A stretch of DNA of 64,000 nucleotides from Aurantibacter crassamenti (GTDB lineage Bacteria; Bacteroidota; Bacteroidia; Flavobacteriales; Flavobacteriaceae), in the NCBI RefSeq assembly GCF_016811105.1, contig NZ_JAFBGM010000001.1, forward strand, positions 2,174,126-2,238,125, read 5' to 3'. A program made the translations under genes and the position numbers. A model generated the notes under the pieces. The model searched no databases. It was not told the origin of the DNA and worked only from the letters and a program-made list of their open reading frames with translations. Every line of letters begins with the position of its first letter. The first letter of the stretch is position 1. Below, in pieces: positions 18,031-28,004 of this stretch.

Positions 18031-18070
18031 TTATGCTCGTTTCTATAATTTTTTATAGAGGCGGGCATAA
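18031..18070 (+). terminator. long hairpin between susD and the sulfatase
   Basis: An 18-bp stem with three G-U wobbles and a TTTT loop: TTATGCTCGTTTCTATAA pairs with TTATAGAGGCGGGCATAA. No T-run follows, so it is more likely a partial terminator or an mRNA 3'-end stabiliser that favours SusCD over the enzyme genes than a full stop. The class label is tentative. Confidence 0.55.
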
Positions 18071-18082
18071 TATTAAAAGTAT

Positions 18083-19591
18083 ATGTTTAAACTAAATCGG
18101 TTCATTATGTATTTTAAAAAGTGTTGTTATGTAGGTTTTTTAGTTATTACTTCAATTACAACCGTTTGGTCTCAAACTAGGGTTTTTAACCAAGCTAAAA
18201 AACCAAATATAGTTGTAATAATGACCGATCAACAACATGCAAAAATGTTGAGTGCATCAGGGAATCCATATTTAAACACGCCCGCAATGGATGAGATAGC
18301 GGCTAACGGAATTAGATTTGAACAAGCATATTGTACCTCTCCCGTATGTGGTCCTGCGAGAAGTAGTATAATAACGGGTAAAATGCCGCATCAAACTGGC
18401 GTTGAGTGGAATGGGCAATCAGTAAATACGAGCATTCCAAATTCAGGACGGATATTTCGACAAAATGGTTATGAACCAGTATGGGCTGGAAAATGGCATT
18501 TGCCAGAGCCATATCCTCAAAGTAATGGTGAAAAAAATGAAAGTATTCAAGACTATACCGTTCTCCCGTTTTGGAACTCTAGTGAGCAACATCATGGTTT
18601 AGGGTCTAAAACTGATCCCCCACTTACAAAGGCCGTAGTTTCTTATTTAGAAAATTATAATAAAGAAAAACCACTCTTCTTAACAATAAGTTATCACAAT
18701 CCACATGATATTTGTATGTATCCACGGAAGGATGGATGGACTTCAAAGAATGATTCTTTACTGGAAATAAGATATTATGGACATAAAACAAAGTTGGCGC
18801 CAATTATTGGACAAAACCCTAATTTTATTGATATTCTACCACCTTTACCGCATAATCATGGTATAGAAAAAGGTGAACCGAAGTTTATTTCGGAAAAAAG
18901 AAAACACCATAAAGAATACGGGGTTGAAACTATGTTTGCTAATCAGGAATTCGATTCTATAGAATGGAAAGGTTATCTAAATGCATATCATAAGCTTACC
19001 GAGATGGTTGATGTTGAGATTGGAAAAGTTCTCCAATCATTAAAGGATAATGGATATTGGGAAAATACAATGATTGTCTTTACATCAGACCATGGCGATG
19101 GTGCAGCAGCTCATAAATGGGCGGCAAAACTCAGTTTTTATGAAGAATCAGCCACTGTTCCAATAATTGTGTCTTGGCCCGAAATGAAAAATAAAGGAAT
19201 GGTGGATTGTCAAAATTCAGTATCGCAAATTGATATTTTACCGACACTATTAGATTATTCAGGAATAGAAGTAGCTCATAAATTTTCTGGTAGCAGTCTT
19301 CTCAAATTGGCCAGCCAAAATAAACCTAAATGGAGGGATTATACGGTAGTCGAACTTGCGGATTTTGTAAAAGACAAATCCAGAAAAGGCCGAATGATAC
19401 GATTGGGTCCCTATAAATATTCAATATATAGTACAGGGGAAGAACAATTATTTCATATAGGAAATGATCCAGGTGAAATGCAAAATTTAGTAGATGAACC
19501 TTTACTAGCATCAGTTGTGAAAAAATGCCAAGATTCCTTGGAGGAATGGGGTAGAGACACAAAAGACGATTTTATATTGTCCATTTTATAA
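18083..19591 (+). CDS. family S1 sulfatase (carbohydrate sulfatase)
   Basis: A 502-residue exported sulfatase with an N-terminal signal peptide. The active-site motif CGPAR lies at residues 89-93 in PVCGPARSSIITGKM; its Cys would be converted to formylglycine. Metal ligands are suggested by the early IVVIMTDQQH and by FTSDHGDGAAAHKWAAK. It would remove ester sulfate from the PUL glycan in the periplasm or at the cell surface. The maturation enzyme is not in the window. Its place between susD and a GH106 gene makes a sulfated rhamnose-containing substrate likely; regiochemistry is unknown. Confidence 0.92.
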   Translation: MFKLNRFIMYFKKCCYVGFLVITSITTVWSQTRVFNQAKKPNIVVIMTDQQHAKMLSASGNPYLNTPAMDEIAANGIRFEQAYCTSPVCGPARSSIITGKMPHQTGVEWNGQSVNTSIPNSGRIFRQNGYEPVWAGKWHLPEPYPQSNGEKNESIQDYTVLPFWNSSEQHHGLGSKTDPPLTKAVVSYLENYNKEKPLFLTISYHNPHDICMYPRKDGWTSKNDSLLEIRYYGHKTKLAPIIGQNPNFIDILPPLPHNHGIEKGEPKFISEKRKHHKEYGVETMFANQEFDSIEWKGYLNAYHKLTEMVDVEIGKVLQSLKDNGYWENTMIVFTSDHGDGAAAHKWAAKLSFYEESATVPIIVSWPEMKNKGMVDCQNSVSQIDILPTLLDYSGIEVAHKFSGSSLLKLASQNKPKWRDYTVVELADFVKDKSRKGRMIRLGPYKYSIYSTGEEQLFHIGNDPGEMQNLVDEPLLASVVKKCQDSLEEWGRDTKDDFILSIL

Positions 19592-19672
19592 TATTCTTTG
19601 TATAGTAAAAAGTGTTTTCTGCGGATATTAAAATATAGAAATTAAGTAATAAGAATTTTTAAATAAGAATTT

Positions 19673-22660
19673 ATGTTCAAACATCTTAGTTTAATATTAT
19701 TTGCTCTTTTCATCTCAAGCAGTATGCATATGCTGTATGCTCAAAACAGTAAATCAAATAATCTCAAACAAGAATTTGCAAATCCTCCAATGAAAGCTTG
19801 GCCTAAAACCTATTGGTGGTGGATAAATGGAAATATTGATACAATTCGTATAAAAGAAGAGATTAATTCCATGAAAAAAGCTGGTCTTTCAGGTTTTGAC
19901 ATTTTTGAAATAGGCGTTCCAAATAGGGGGCCAGAAGATTCAAAAGTACCAGCTGGGGAGATTACTTTCATGGAGGATGATTTTCTTAGGGCGGTAAAAA
20001 TAGCATTGGACGAAGCCAAGAAATTGGAAATGGAAGTAGGGTTAAATATGGCTAGTAGTTGGAATGCTGGAGGAACTTGGATTACTCCAGAGTACGCTGC
20101 AAAATCGATATATTTTTCGAAGATTAATTTTAATAAAAAGGGTGTAAAATTGCCATTTCCAAAGTTGGTAAGAACTATGGAAAAGGGAAAAATAATATTA
20201 GAAGAAGATCAACAGGAAATAAATATTAAACGAAACAAACAAGGTAAGCCTGTTTATTATAAGGAAATCGCAGTATTGGCGGTTCCAAAAAATTGTACCT
20301 CTAAAAAAGAAACGGTTGAAAAGGTAATTGATATTACTGCCTTTTTTGATCCAAAAACTGAACGCTTAAATTGGGAGGCACCTAGAGGGGAATATGAAAT
20401 TTATCGCTATGTCTGTGCTAATTCGGGAGAAAATTTAAAATTACCTAGTAAAAATTCACACGGACCTATAATTGATCATTTTGATGCTGATGCAACAGCC
20501 TTTCATTTTAACTACATTATAAATAAGTTAAAAACCATTTTAGGTAATGATTTTTCAAATTCATCTTTAAAAAGCTTGTATTTAGCTAGTTACGAGGCTT
20601 TAGGTAATGTGTGGACAGAATTACTTCCTCAAAAGTTTAAATCGTTAAATGGTTACGAAATAAATAAATACTTACCAGTGCTTTTTAATGATCGCGATTT
20701 GGAAGGACCTTTTCCTGAAAATATCAAACGTGATTTTCAATATACACTTTCTGAGTTAATGATTGATAATTTCTACAGAAAAGCAAAGGAAATTTCAAAT
20801 GCACATGGCCTTAAAATTAATTCAGAATCTGGTGGTCCAGGATTTCCACTTCATAATGTTCCTGTAGAACCATTAAAATCATTAGGAGTAATGGACCTCC
20901 CTAGAGGTGAGTATTGGATAAATCACACTCGTATGAATGATGAAGGAATAGATATACTTAGAGTAGTAAAAGAAGTCTCGTCTGCATCACATATTTATGG
21001 AAATGGAGTAGTAGAGGAAGAGGCTTTTACATCTTTTCAACATTGGCAGGAGGGTCCTTATGAAATGAAGCCTATGGGTGATAGAGCTTTTTGTGAGGGG
21101 ATGAATAGGGTAGTTGTTCATGGTAGCACTCACAATCCCAGAGGGTCTGGTAACCCAGGATGGGTGTACCATGCTGGAACCCATTATAATGATAAACGAG
21201 TATGGTGGCCCAAGGTAAAGCCCTTTAACCAATATCTGTCAAGAATATCAAATGTGCTTCAAAAAACCGATTTCAAAGCAGATGTATTGTACTTCTATGG
21301 AAGTGCTGTTCCTAATTTTGCAGGTTCAAAAAATAGTCGATTTTATGCAGGGCCTGGTTACGATTACGAGGTAGTCAATAGCGAGATATTGATGAAAACT
21401 ACTGTGGTAGATGGGCAGTTAATTTTGCCTACTGGAGCAAAATTTAAGGTCTTGGCATTAGCACCTGAACAAGAGATGATGCCAGAGATTCTGCTTAAGT
21501 TAAAACAGCTTGCCAAAATGGGCGCTAAAATTATTTCTGAGAAGCCCAAAAGTGTAATTAAGAGAAAGGCAATATTATCTCCAAAAGCTATCAATTCAGA
21601 AATTGATGCATTGTGGGTTGATTTAAGTAATACTACTTCTACTGCATTGACAATAAAAAATAAAGTTTTTAGTGGAATCTCTGTAGATCAATTACTAAAG
21701 TTAATGGATGTTTCCCCCGATTTTTCTTATGCTGATGACACATTCAATGTACTAGATTATATTCATTATTCGAAGAAAGATTCAGACTATTATTTTGTCC
21801 GCAATACAACTGACAAATGGGTTTCTAGGAATTGTACTTTTCGTCAAAAAGATAAAATTCCTGAAATCTGGGATCCTGTAACGGGTAATATTAATAGTGT
21901 ATCTATATATGAGAATACTGAAAACGGAATTCGTTTGCCGTTGACGCTACCACCTTATGGTTCTGCTTTCATTGTTTTATCAAAAGGAAATTCTAAAGCT
22001 AGTTACTCTAGTATTTCATCACATGAGCAGGATCCACCTATTTTAAAGTATTCTAAAGAAGGAACTTTAATTATGACTCAAGGTGATTTTAATACTAAGG
22101 TTGGTGAAAAGAATATAGATATTTCCAACCGCATAAAAGAACAATCTTTGGTTGGAGCTTGGGAATTATTTTTTCCAAAAGTACAAGATGCACCAGAAAG
22201 AATAGTTTTACCAGATTTAATTCCTTGGTCCGAATCTGATGTGGAAGGCATAAAGTACTTCTCTGGAACCGCAAAGTACGTTAAAACTTTCCCCTATGAA
22301 ATAAATTCGAGTACGGCTGATAACCAAAGAATATTTTTGGATTTAGGTGATTTGACTAATGTGGGGGAAGTGTGGTTAAATGGTCAGAATTTAGGTATCA
22401 CTTGGACAAAACCTTTTCGTTTCGATGTTACTCAAGTGTTAAAAGCTGGAGAGAATTTATTAGAAATTGAAGTTTCAAATACGTGGTCAAATCGCCTAAA
22501 AGGTGATGCTGTAACAGGGAAGAATTTTACTAATACTAATATTAAAGCTACTAGTATAAATGGACTCAATAAAATCAAGGTTCCATGGAAGGATGTTCCG
22601 TTGTTGAGTTCAGGACTTAAGGGGCCAGTAAAATTAATATTTATGAACACTATAAAGTAA
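19673..22660 (+). CDS. GH106-type alpha-L-rhamnosidase (secreted), paralogue A
   Basis: A 995-residue protein with a Sec signal ending near MLYAQ. The N-terminal barrel starts with the GH106 hallmark YWWWINGNIDTIRIKEEINSMKKAGLSGFDIFEIG. Conserved acidic blocks include SESGGPG and VEEEAFTSFQHWQEGP followed by EGMNRVVVHGSTHNPRG. A C-terminal jelly-roll module (VYLDLGD-like FLDLGDLTNVGEVWLNGQNLGITWTKPFRFDVT) ends the protein. GH106 enzymes release terminal alpha-L-rhamnose by inversion with calcium. It is clearly homologous over its whole length to the gene at 23022, with the mutarotase gene between them. Confidence 0.85.
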   Translation: MFKHLSLILFALFISSSMHMLYAQNSKSNNLKQEFANPPMKAWPKTYWWWINGNIDTIRIKEEINSMKKAGLSGFDIFEIGVPNRGPEDSKVPAGEITFMEDDFLRAVKIALDEAKKLEMEVGLNMASSWNAGGTWITPEYAAKSIYFSKINFNKKGVKLPFPKLVRTMEKGKIILEEDQQEINIKRNKQGKPVYYKEIAVLAVPKNCTSKKETVEKVIDITAFFDPKTERLNWEAPRGEYEIYRYVCANSGENLKLPSKNSHGPIIDHFDADATAFHFNYIINKLKTILGNDFSNSSLKSLYLASYEALGNVWTELLPQKFKSLNGYEINKYLPVLFNDRDLEGPFPENIKRDFQYTLSELMIDNFYRKAKEISNAHGLKINSESGGPGFPLHNVPVEPLKSLGVMDLPRGEYWINHTRMNDEGIDILRVVKEVSSASHIYGNGVVEEEAFTSFQHWQEGPYEMKPMGDRAFCEGMNRVVVHGSTHNPRGSGNPGWVYHAGTHYNDKRVWWPKVKPFNQYLSRISNVLQKTDFKADVLYFYGSAVPNFAGSKNSRFYAGPGYDYEVVNSEILMKTTVVDGQLILPTGAKFKVLALAPEQEMMPEILLKLKQLAKMGAKIISEKPKSVIKRKAILSPKAINSEIDALWVDLSNTTSTALTIKNKVFSGISVDQLLKLMDVSPDFSYADDTFNVLDYIHYSKKDSDYYFVRNTTDKWVSRNCTFRQKDKIPEIWDPVTGNINSVSIYENTENGIRLPLTLPPYGSAFIVLSKGNSKASYSSISSHEQDPPILKYSKEGTLIMTQGDFNTKVGEKNIDISNRIKEQSLVGAWELFFPKVQDAPERIVLPDLIPWSESDVEGIKYFSGTAKYVKTFPYEINSSTADNQRIFLDLGDLTNVGEVWLNGQNLGITWTKPFRFDVTQVLKAGENLLEIEVSNTWSNRLKGDAVTGKNFTNTNIKATSINGLNKIKVPWKDVPLLSSGLKGPVKLIFMNTIK

Positions 22661-22666
22661 TCCTAA

Positions 22667-22990
22667 ATGAAATACAGGGCATTTAAGATGAAATTAAAAC
22701 CAGGTTGCATAGTAGAATATAAAAAAAGACACGATCTAATATGGCCAGAATTAGTGGAGCAATTTAAAAAGCAGCGAATTAATTCATATCGTATCTGGGT
22801 AGATGAAGAGACACATGCATTATTTGCTTATCAAGAAATGCAGTGCGATTCAATTGAAAATCATCAAAACCTTGATTTGATGCAAAGATGGTGGGATTAT
22901 ATGGCTGATTTAATGGTGGTACACCCGAAAAACAATCCAGTTGTAACTCAATTAAAAGAGGTGTTTTGTATGGAAGAAATTTCAATATAG
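22667..22990 (+). CDS. rhaM: L-rhamnose mutarotase
   Basis: A 107-residue dimeric alpha-beta barrel-type protein of the RhaM family, which interconverts the alpha and beta anomers of L-rhamnose. The Tyr18 and His22 positions known from Escherichia coli RhaM are present (EYKKRHDLIWPEL), as is the family motif MQRWWDYMADLM (Trp75-Trp76), and the length is the family norm. No signal peptide is present, so it acts in the cytoplasm. It starts 6 bases after the first GH106 stop. It is the clearest evidence that this PUL yields L-rhamnose. Confidence 0.93.
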   Translation: MKYRAFKMKLKPGCIVEYKKRHDLIWPELVEQFKKQRINSYRIWVDEETHALFAYQEMQCDSIENHQNLDLMQRWWDYMADLMVVHPKNNPVVTQLKEVFCMEEISI

Positions 22991-23021
22991 AATTAGGGCA
23001 TTAATCTTGAATAAATAGATA

Positions 23022-26000
23022 ATGAAAAATAGAAATTTTAATAATGTAGGTTCTGTTATCGTTTGGGTGCGGTTTTATAAAATAATAGTTTTTCTAGTAC
23101 TATTTGTATGTGTAATAAGCCTATTTTCTTGTAATCAAAAGAGCAAAAAATCTGTTGCAAATAGCACCTATAATTTATTAAAAAATGGTTTTGAAAAACC
23201 GAATGATTCGGCACGTGCCAAAGTGTATTGGTGGTGGCTTAATGGACATGTGGACACTTTACGAATGTACACAGAACTAAGGGCTATTAAGCATGCAGGT
23301 TTGGCTGGAGTGGATATTTTTGATATTGGAGTGAGGCCTATTGGTAATCCTAATAATATGGTTCCTGCTGGTCCAAGTTTTATGGGAGAAGAGTCTTTAA
23401 AATCTTTAAAGTTTGCTTTAAATGAAGCCGAGAAATTAAATCTTGAAGTTGGAATAAGTTTATCTAGTAGCTGGAACGCAGGGGGAAATTGGGTAAATCC
23501 AAAACATGCAGCAAAGACTATATACTATTCCATGACCGAAATAAGGTCCGATAAATCAAGTAAAATATCACTCCCATTTCCTGTCATTTCTCCGGATAAG
23601 AATGGTAATCCAAGAATTATTGAGTACGCAAGAAACGGAAAACCCAAATACTATAATGAAATATCAGTAATTGCAGTTCCTTCGGAAGCTAGGGATATAA
23701 TTGATACTACTGCAATTTTAAACCTTACTAAGTATTTCAATCCGAAAAATGAAATTCTTGATTGGGAACCTAAAGATGGTGACTGGGATGTTTATCGATT
23801 TATAAGTTCAAATTCAGGGGAACAATTAGCAGTGCCAAGTGATAATTCTAAAGGACCTATAATAGATCATTTTGATTCTGTAGCTACCCAAATGCATATT
23901 CAATATTTTATAGATAGATTAAAACCACTTGTGAATGATTTAAGTGATTCTGCGCTAAAATATTTGTATTTAGCTAGTTATGAGGCAAAGGAATTTGCAT
24001 GGACTGAATCTTTTCCTCAAGGTTTTAAACACGTGAATGGTTACGATGTACATAAGTTTCTTCCAAGCCTTTTTGCTCCAGAGATTTTTGATTCGATATT
24101 ACTTAAGAAATTTAATCATGATTATGCTGAGACTTTTTCCGAATTAATGATCAAAAACCATTATGGAAAAGCCAAAGAAATATGTAATCAATACGGCATA
24201 AAACTATGTTCTGAGTCGGGAGGCCCCGGTCATATGCACCATATTCCAGTCGAAACTTTGAAAGCTCTAGGGGCATTAGATGTACCCCGAGGTGAGTTTT
24301 GGTATGAACGGCCATATATGAATAAAGATAGCGTTGATATGGTGTGGCTAGTAAAGGAAATTGCGGCGGCTTCTCATATTTATAAAAAAGGATGGGTTGA
24401 AGAAGAAGCATTTACCAGTTATAAGGATTGGCAGGAGTCGCCTGCCTTGATGAAACCTTTTGCTGATCGAGCTTTTGCCGAGGGTATGAATAGGCTCGTA
24501 ATTCATGGATTTACCCATAATCCTAGTGAGTATGGTTTTCCTGGAATAGCTTATTTGGCAGGTACCCATTATAATGATAAAAGGGTTTGGTGGCCAAAGG
24601 TAAAACCCTTTAATGATTATTTGGCCAGAGTATCTTCTGTACTACAGCATACCGATTTTGTTGCCGATGTATTGTATTATTATGGAGAAGAAATACCTAA
24701 TCTGGTAATGCCAAAAAACACGCCATTTTCAATCGGAAAGGGATATGATTATGAGGTAATCAATACAGAAATTCTATTGAAGGAACTTACTGTTGAAAAT
24801 GGAAAACTGGTACTTCCAGGTGTTGGGTCTTATAGCTTATTGTACATTTCTGATGATAAATTGAGCCCTCCAACCTTAAAAAAGTTAGAAGTATTGGCGA
24901 AAATGGGTGCTGTTATAGTAGGTGAAAAACCTTTGGATGTTATCGGTTTAGTAAATAAAAACACCTTAGAATCATTAAAAGCTAAAGTTAATAGTTTATG
25001 GGTAAATACAGTCAAGAATCAAGAAGATAGTAAAGGAATAATAGATGCAAAAAGTACGCCATTACAGGTTTTAAGGTCACTCGGAGTTATTCCAGATTTT
25101 GATTATTTAGACAATCATGTGGATCAGAGGAAAGCCCCTTTAGATTATATACATTATAAAAAGAAAGATGTTGATTTTTATTTTGTGCGAAATACTACTG
25201 ACCAATGGGTTACTAGAAATTGCTCTTTCCGACAATTGGGCAAAGTACCTGAAATCTGGAATCCTGTATCTGGTGATGTCAATTCAATTTCCATTTACGA
25301 CCAACAAAAAGATAGAATTACATTGCCTATTACATTTGCTCCTCATGATTCATATTTTATTGTTTTCAAGGATGGAAATGTTGATGCTCAATACAAAAGG
25401 ATTTTTGAATCTGAAAATCTTCCAAAAATACACTATACAGAGGATGGCATTGTTTTTCTAGATAAAGGAAATTTTGCCTTGGAAAATTCAGACAATGATT
25501 TGATAGAAGTAGAGAACCACCCTAATATTACCAATTTATCTGGTAAGTGGAATGTAGAGTTTACAGAAAATTGGGGTGCACCTAAAACAGCTGTTTTTCC
25601 AGAACTAATTTCCTGGACGGAAGCTAAGAATGAGGGTATTAAATACTTCTCTGGTATTGCCAAGTACCATAATACATTTGAATTTAAAAAGTCAAAGGAT
25701 AAAGGAAGAGTTTATTTGGATCTAGGTCAATTAGCTGAAATAGGTGAGGTATGGTTAAATGACAAATCATTGGGCATAACCTGGACTCAACCGCATCGAT
25801 TTGATATCACTAATACTATTCTTGAGGGTGATAATAAGATTACCATAGAGGTGGCTAATACATGGTCCAATAGACTGACTGGTGATGCAGTTACTGGTGA
25901 ATCTTTTACCCAAACTAATATAGTTAAAGCAAATAAAAATTTAATTCCATGGAAGGATGTACCATTAAAGGTTTCGGGTCTTTTAGGGCCTGTTACAATT

Positions 26001-26027
26001 AAAAGATATCGGACACACTTACATTAA
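23022..26027 (+). CDS. GH106-type alpha-L-rhamnosidase (lipoprotein), paralogue B
   Basis: A 1001-residue paralogue of the 19673 enzyme, with the same YWWWLNGHVDTLRMYTELRAIKHAGLAGVDIFDIG start, SESGGPGHMHHIP, VEEEAFTSYKDWQESP, EGMNRLVIHGFTHNP and C-terminal jelly roll (YLDLGQLAEIGEVWLNDKSLGITWTQPHRFDIT). Unlike paralogue A, its signal is a lipobox (LFSC, Cys37), so it is membrane anchored while A is soluble. Two differently localised rhamnosidases suggest stepwise removal or different linkages. The stop overlaps the next start as TAATG. Confidence 0.85.
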   Translation: MKNRNFNNVGSVIVWVRFYKIIVFLVLFVCVISLFSCNQKSKKSVANSTYNLLKNGFEKPNDSARAKVYWWWLNGHVDTLRMYTELRAIKHAGLAGVDIFDIGVRPIGNPNNMVPAGPSFMGEESLKSLKFALNEAEKLNLEVGISLSSSWNAGGNWVNPKHAAKTIYYSMTEIRSDKSSKISLPFPVISPDKNGNPRIIEYARNGKPKYYNEISVIAVPSEARDIIDTTAILNLTKYFNPKNEILDWEPKDGDWDVYRFISSNSGEQLAVPSDNSKGPIIDHFDSVATQMHIQYFIDRLKPLVNDLSDSALKYLYLASYEAKEFAWTESFPQGFKHVNGYDVHKFLPSLFAPEIFDSILLKKFNHDYAETFSELMIKNHYGKAKEICNQYGIKLCSESGGPGHMHHIPVETLKALGALDVPRGEFWYERPYMNKDSVDMVWLVKEIAAASHIYKKGWVEEEAFTSYKDWQESPALMKPFADRAFAEGMNRLVIHGFTHNPSEYGFPGIAYLAGTHYNDKRVWWPKVKPFNDYLARVSSVLQHTDFVADVLYYYGEEIPNLVMPKNTPFSIGKGYDYEVINTEILLKELTVENGKLVLPGVGSYSLLYISDDKLSPPTLKKLEVLAKMGAVIVGEKPLDVIGLVNKNTLESLKAKVNSLWVNTVKNQEDSKGIIDAKSTPLQVLRSLGVIPDFDYLDNHVDQRKAPLDYIHYKKKDVDFYFVRNTTDQWVTRNCSFRQLGKVPEIWNPVSGDVNSISIYDQQKDRITLPITFAPHDSYFIVFKDGNVDAQYKRIFESENLPKIHYTEDGIVFLDKGNFALENSDNDLIEVENHPNITNLSGKWNVEFTENWGAPKTAVFPELISWTEAKNEGIKYFSGIAKYHNTFEFKKSKDKGRVYLDLGQLAEIGEVWLNDKSLGITWTQPHRFDITNTILEGDNKITIEVANTWSNRLTGDAVTGESFTQTNIVKANKNLIPWKDVPLKVSGLLGPVTIKRYRTHLH

Positions 26028-27994
26028 TGAAGTTTTATTTTTTAAAGATGAAATTTGATATATATCAAATAGTACTTTTTTTATGCTGCATGTTTCTAGT
26101 AACCAGCATAAATGTCAATGCCCAAATAAGGCCTGGAAAGATTTTTACTAATCATATGGTTTTGCAAAGGGACGTGGAAATTCCTGTTTGGGGGTTTGCA
26201 AACCCAGGTGAAATTATTACTGTTAGAATAAATTCCAAAGCGGTAACGACAGTAACCAATACATCAAACAAGTGGATGCTGAAGATTCCTTCAATGTCTG
26301 CAGGCGGGCCATATCAAATGAAGATTGAGTCGGATTCAGATACGATTATATTACGAGATATAATGATAGGGGAGGTTTGGTTTGCATCGGGTCAGTCTAA
26401 TATGGAGCATCCAATGGGAGGTTGGCCATGGATTCCCCGTTCAGAAATTAAAAATTTTGAACAAGAGTTAAAAGACTCAGACTATCCACAGATACGGATG
26501 TTCAATGTACCTAAGTTACCATCTCCAGTTGAGTTGGATAATCTCAGAAGTGGTAATTGGGAACTTCCTTCGGAAAATACACTTCCTAATTTTTCCGCTA
26601 CTGCATGGTTTTTTGCGAAGGAACTTTATAAATCTCTTAATGTGCCTATAGGCATTATACACAGTTCGTGGGGGGGTACGGCTATATCCCCGTGGATGGA
26701 TAGGCAGAGTTTGCAGAGTTTTGAAAATTCCATAGTACTGCCCAAAATACCATTGGAATATAATGAAGATAAATGGGTAGCACAAGCTGATAATGCATGG
26801 AAACAGTATATTGCCTCAAGAATGATGGTAAGTAATTCTGGATTAGAACAAGCATCTAAATTTTCGAGTTCCATTAACGATGAAAAGCGTTGGGATTCAA
26901 TTAATCACATTACAGGATTAGGGAGTATTTCAAAAAAATGGATTTGGTTAAGAAAGGAGATAGTGGTTTCTAATCCTGAGCAAAGTTCTAAGTGGTGTTT
27001 GTCATTGGGCTATTTGAATCGTCAGGCTCATGTTTATTTGAATGGTAAAGAGATTGATTATTTTTTATATCCAAAAAGAGTTCAGGCGGAATTTTCATCC
27101 AATCTACTTCAGAAAGGGAAAAATATCATACTAGTACGTATTGCACAACCTTGGGGAATACCAAAAGTTGAGGGTCAGGAATTTTATCTAAAAAGTTTAG
27201 ATGGAATTCAGCAATTAAACCTATCCGAAAAGTGGCAAATTTTGTCACCAAAGGAAACTATTAATGATTTAGCAAAGGTTCATTCCGGATCAACTTCATA
27301 TCTTTTTAATGGAATGGTAGCTCCAATAATACCTTATGCAATTCGAGGGTTTTTATGGCATCAAGGAAGTTCTGATGTGGGACGATCTGAATATTATAAA
27401 ATGGCGTTTCCGGCTTTAATAAAAGGATGGAGGAATAGATGGAAAGTTGCCGATGCGCCATTTATTTTTGTACAATTACCAAATTACGAACCTTCGTGGC
27501 AAAATCCTGGTATATCCAATACTAGAGCTGCTTTACGTTTAGCACAGTCAAAAGCACTTAATCTACCAAACACCTCTATGGTTGTTTCATATGATATTGG
27601 TGACCCTTTTGATGTTCATCCAGCCAACAAACAAGATTTTGGCTATCGATTGGCGCTTCAGGCTCTTTCAAAAGTATATAAAAATAATGTGATAATAGAA
27701 TCACCTAAGTATATGTCTCATCATGTAAACGGTGATACTTTTATAATACGATTTGATAAAGATATTAGCAATTTAAGACCATTTCCTAATGATAATTTAT
27801 GTGGTTTCGAATTGACAGGATCGGATGGGGAATTTACAGAAGCAAGGGCTAAAATACGTAAGAATGAAATTTATTTAACAACTGAGAAGGTTGCGAGACC
27901 ATTAGAAGCGCGATATGCATGGTTAGATAATCCCAATTGTTATCTATATTACTCGGAGGAAATACCAATGTCTCCTTTTTGGTTAAATCATTAA
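26027..27994 (+). CDS. sialate O-acetylesterase-like carbohydrate esterase
   Basis: A 655-residue exported SGNH-fold esterase. The signal peptide ends near NVNAQ. The nucleophile block GQSNM (Ser124) is in GEVWFASGQSNMEHPMGG, the oxyanion block is GIIHSSWGGTAISPWM, and the Asp-His block is DVHPANKQDFGYRLALQAL. WHQGSSDVG replaces the common WYQGE-type block. A beta-rich insertion (~280-400, with WCLSLGYLNRQAHVYLNGKEIDYF) splits the catalytic domain, as in many bacterial homologues. It likely removes O-acetyl groups from the glycan. It is translationally coupled to the upstream GH106 (TAATG). Confidence 0.87.
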   Translation: MKFYFLKMKFDIYQIVLFLCCMFLVTSINVNAQIRPGKIFTNHMVLQRDVEIPVWGFANPGEIITVRINSKAVTTVTNTSNKWMLKIPSMSAGGPYQMKIESDSDTIILRDIMIGEVWFASGQSNMEHPMGGWPWIPRSEIKNFEQELKDSDYPQIRMFNVPKLPSPVELDNLRSGNWELPSENTLPNFSATAWFFAKELYKSLNVPIGIIHSSWGGTAISPWMDRQSLQSFENSIVLPKIPLEYNEDKWVAQADNAWKQYIASRMMVSNSGLEQASKFSSSINDEKRWDSINHITGLGSISKKWIWLRKEIVVSNPEQSSKWCLSLGYLNRQAHVYLNGKEIDYFLYPKRVQAEFSSNLLQKGKNIILVRIAQPWGIPKVEGQEFYLKSLDGIQQLNLSEKWQILSPKETINDLAKVHSGSTSYLFNGMVAPIIPYAIRGFLWHQGSSDVGRSEYYKMAFPALIKGWRNRWKVADAPFIFVQLPNYEPSWQNPGISNTRAALRLAQSKALNLPNTSMVVSYDIGDPFDVHPANKQDFGYRLALQALSKVYKNNVIIESPKYMSHHVNGDTFIIRFDKDISNLRPFPNDNLCGFELTGSDGEFTEARAKIRKNEIYLTTEKVARPLEARYAWLDNPNCYLYYSEEIPMSPFWLNH

Positions 27995-28004
27995 AAAGTA
28001 CTTT

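Noticed and set aside
19673-26027. GH106 pair as a mobile or repeat-driven duplication
   Set aside because: No flanking repeats or transposase; the two are diverged at DNA level and separated by rhaM.
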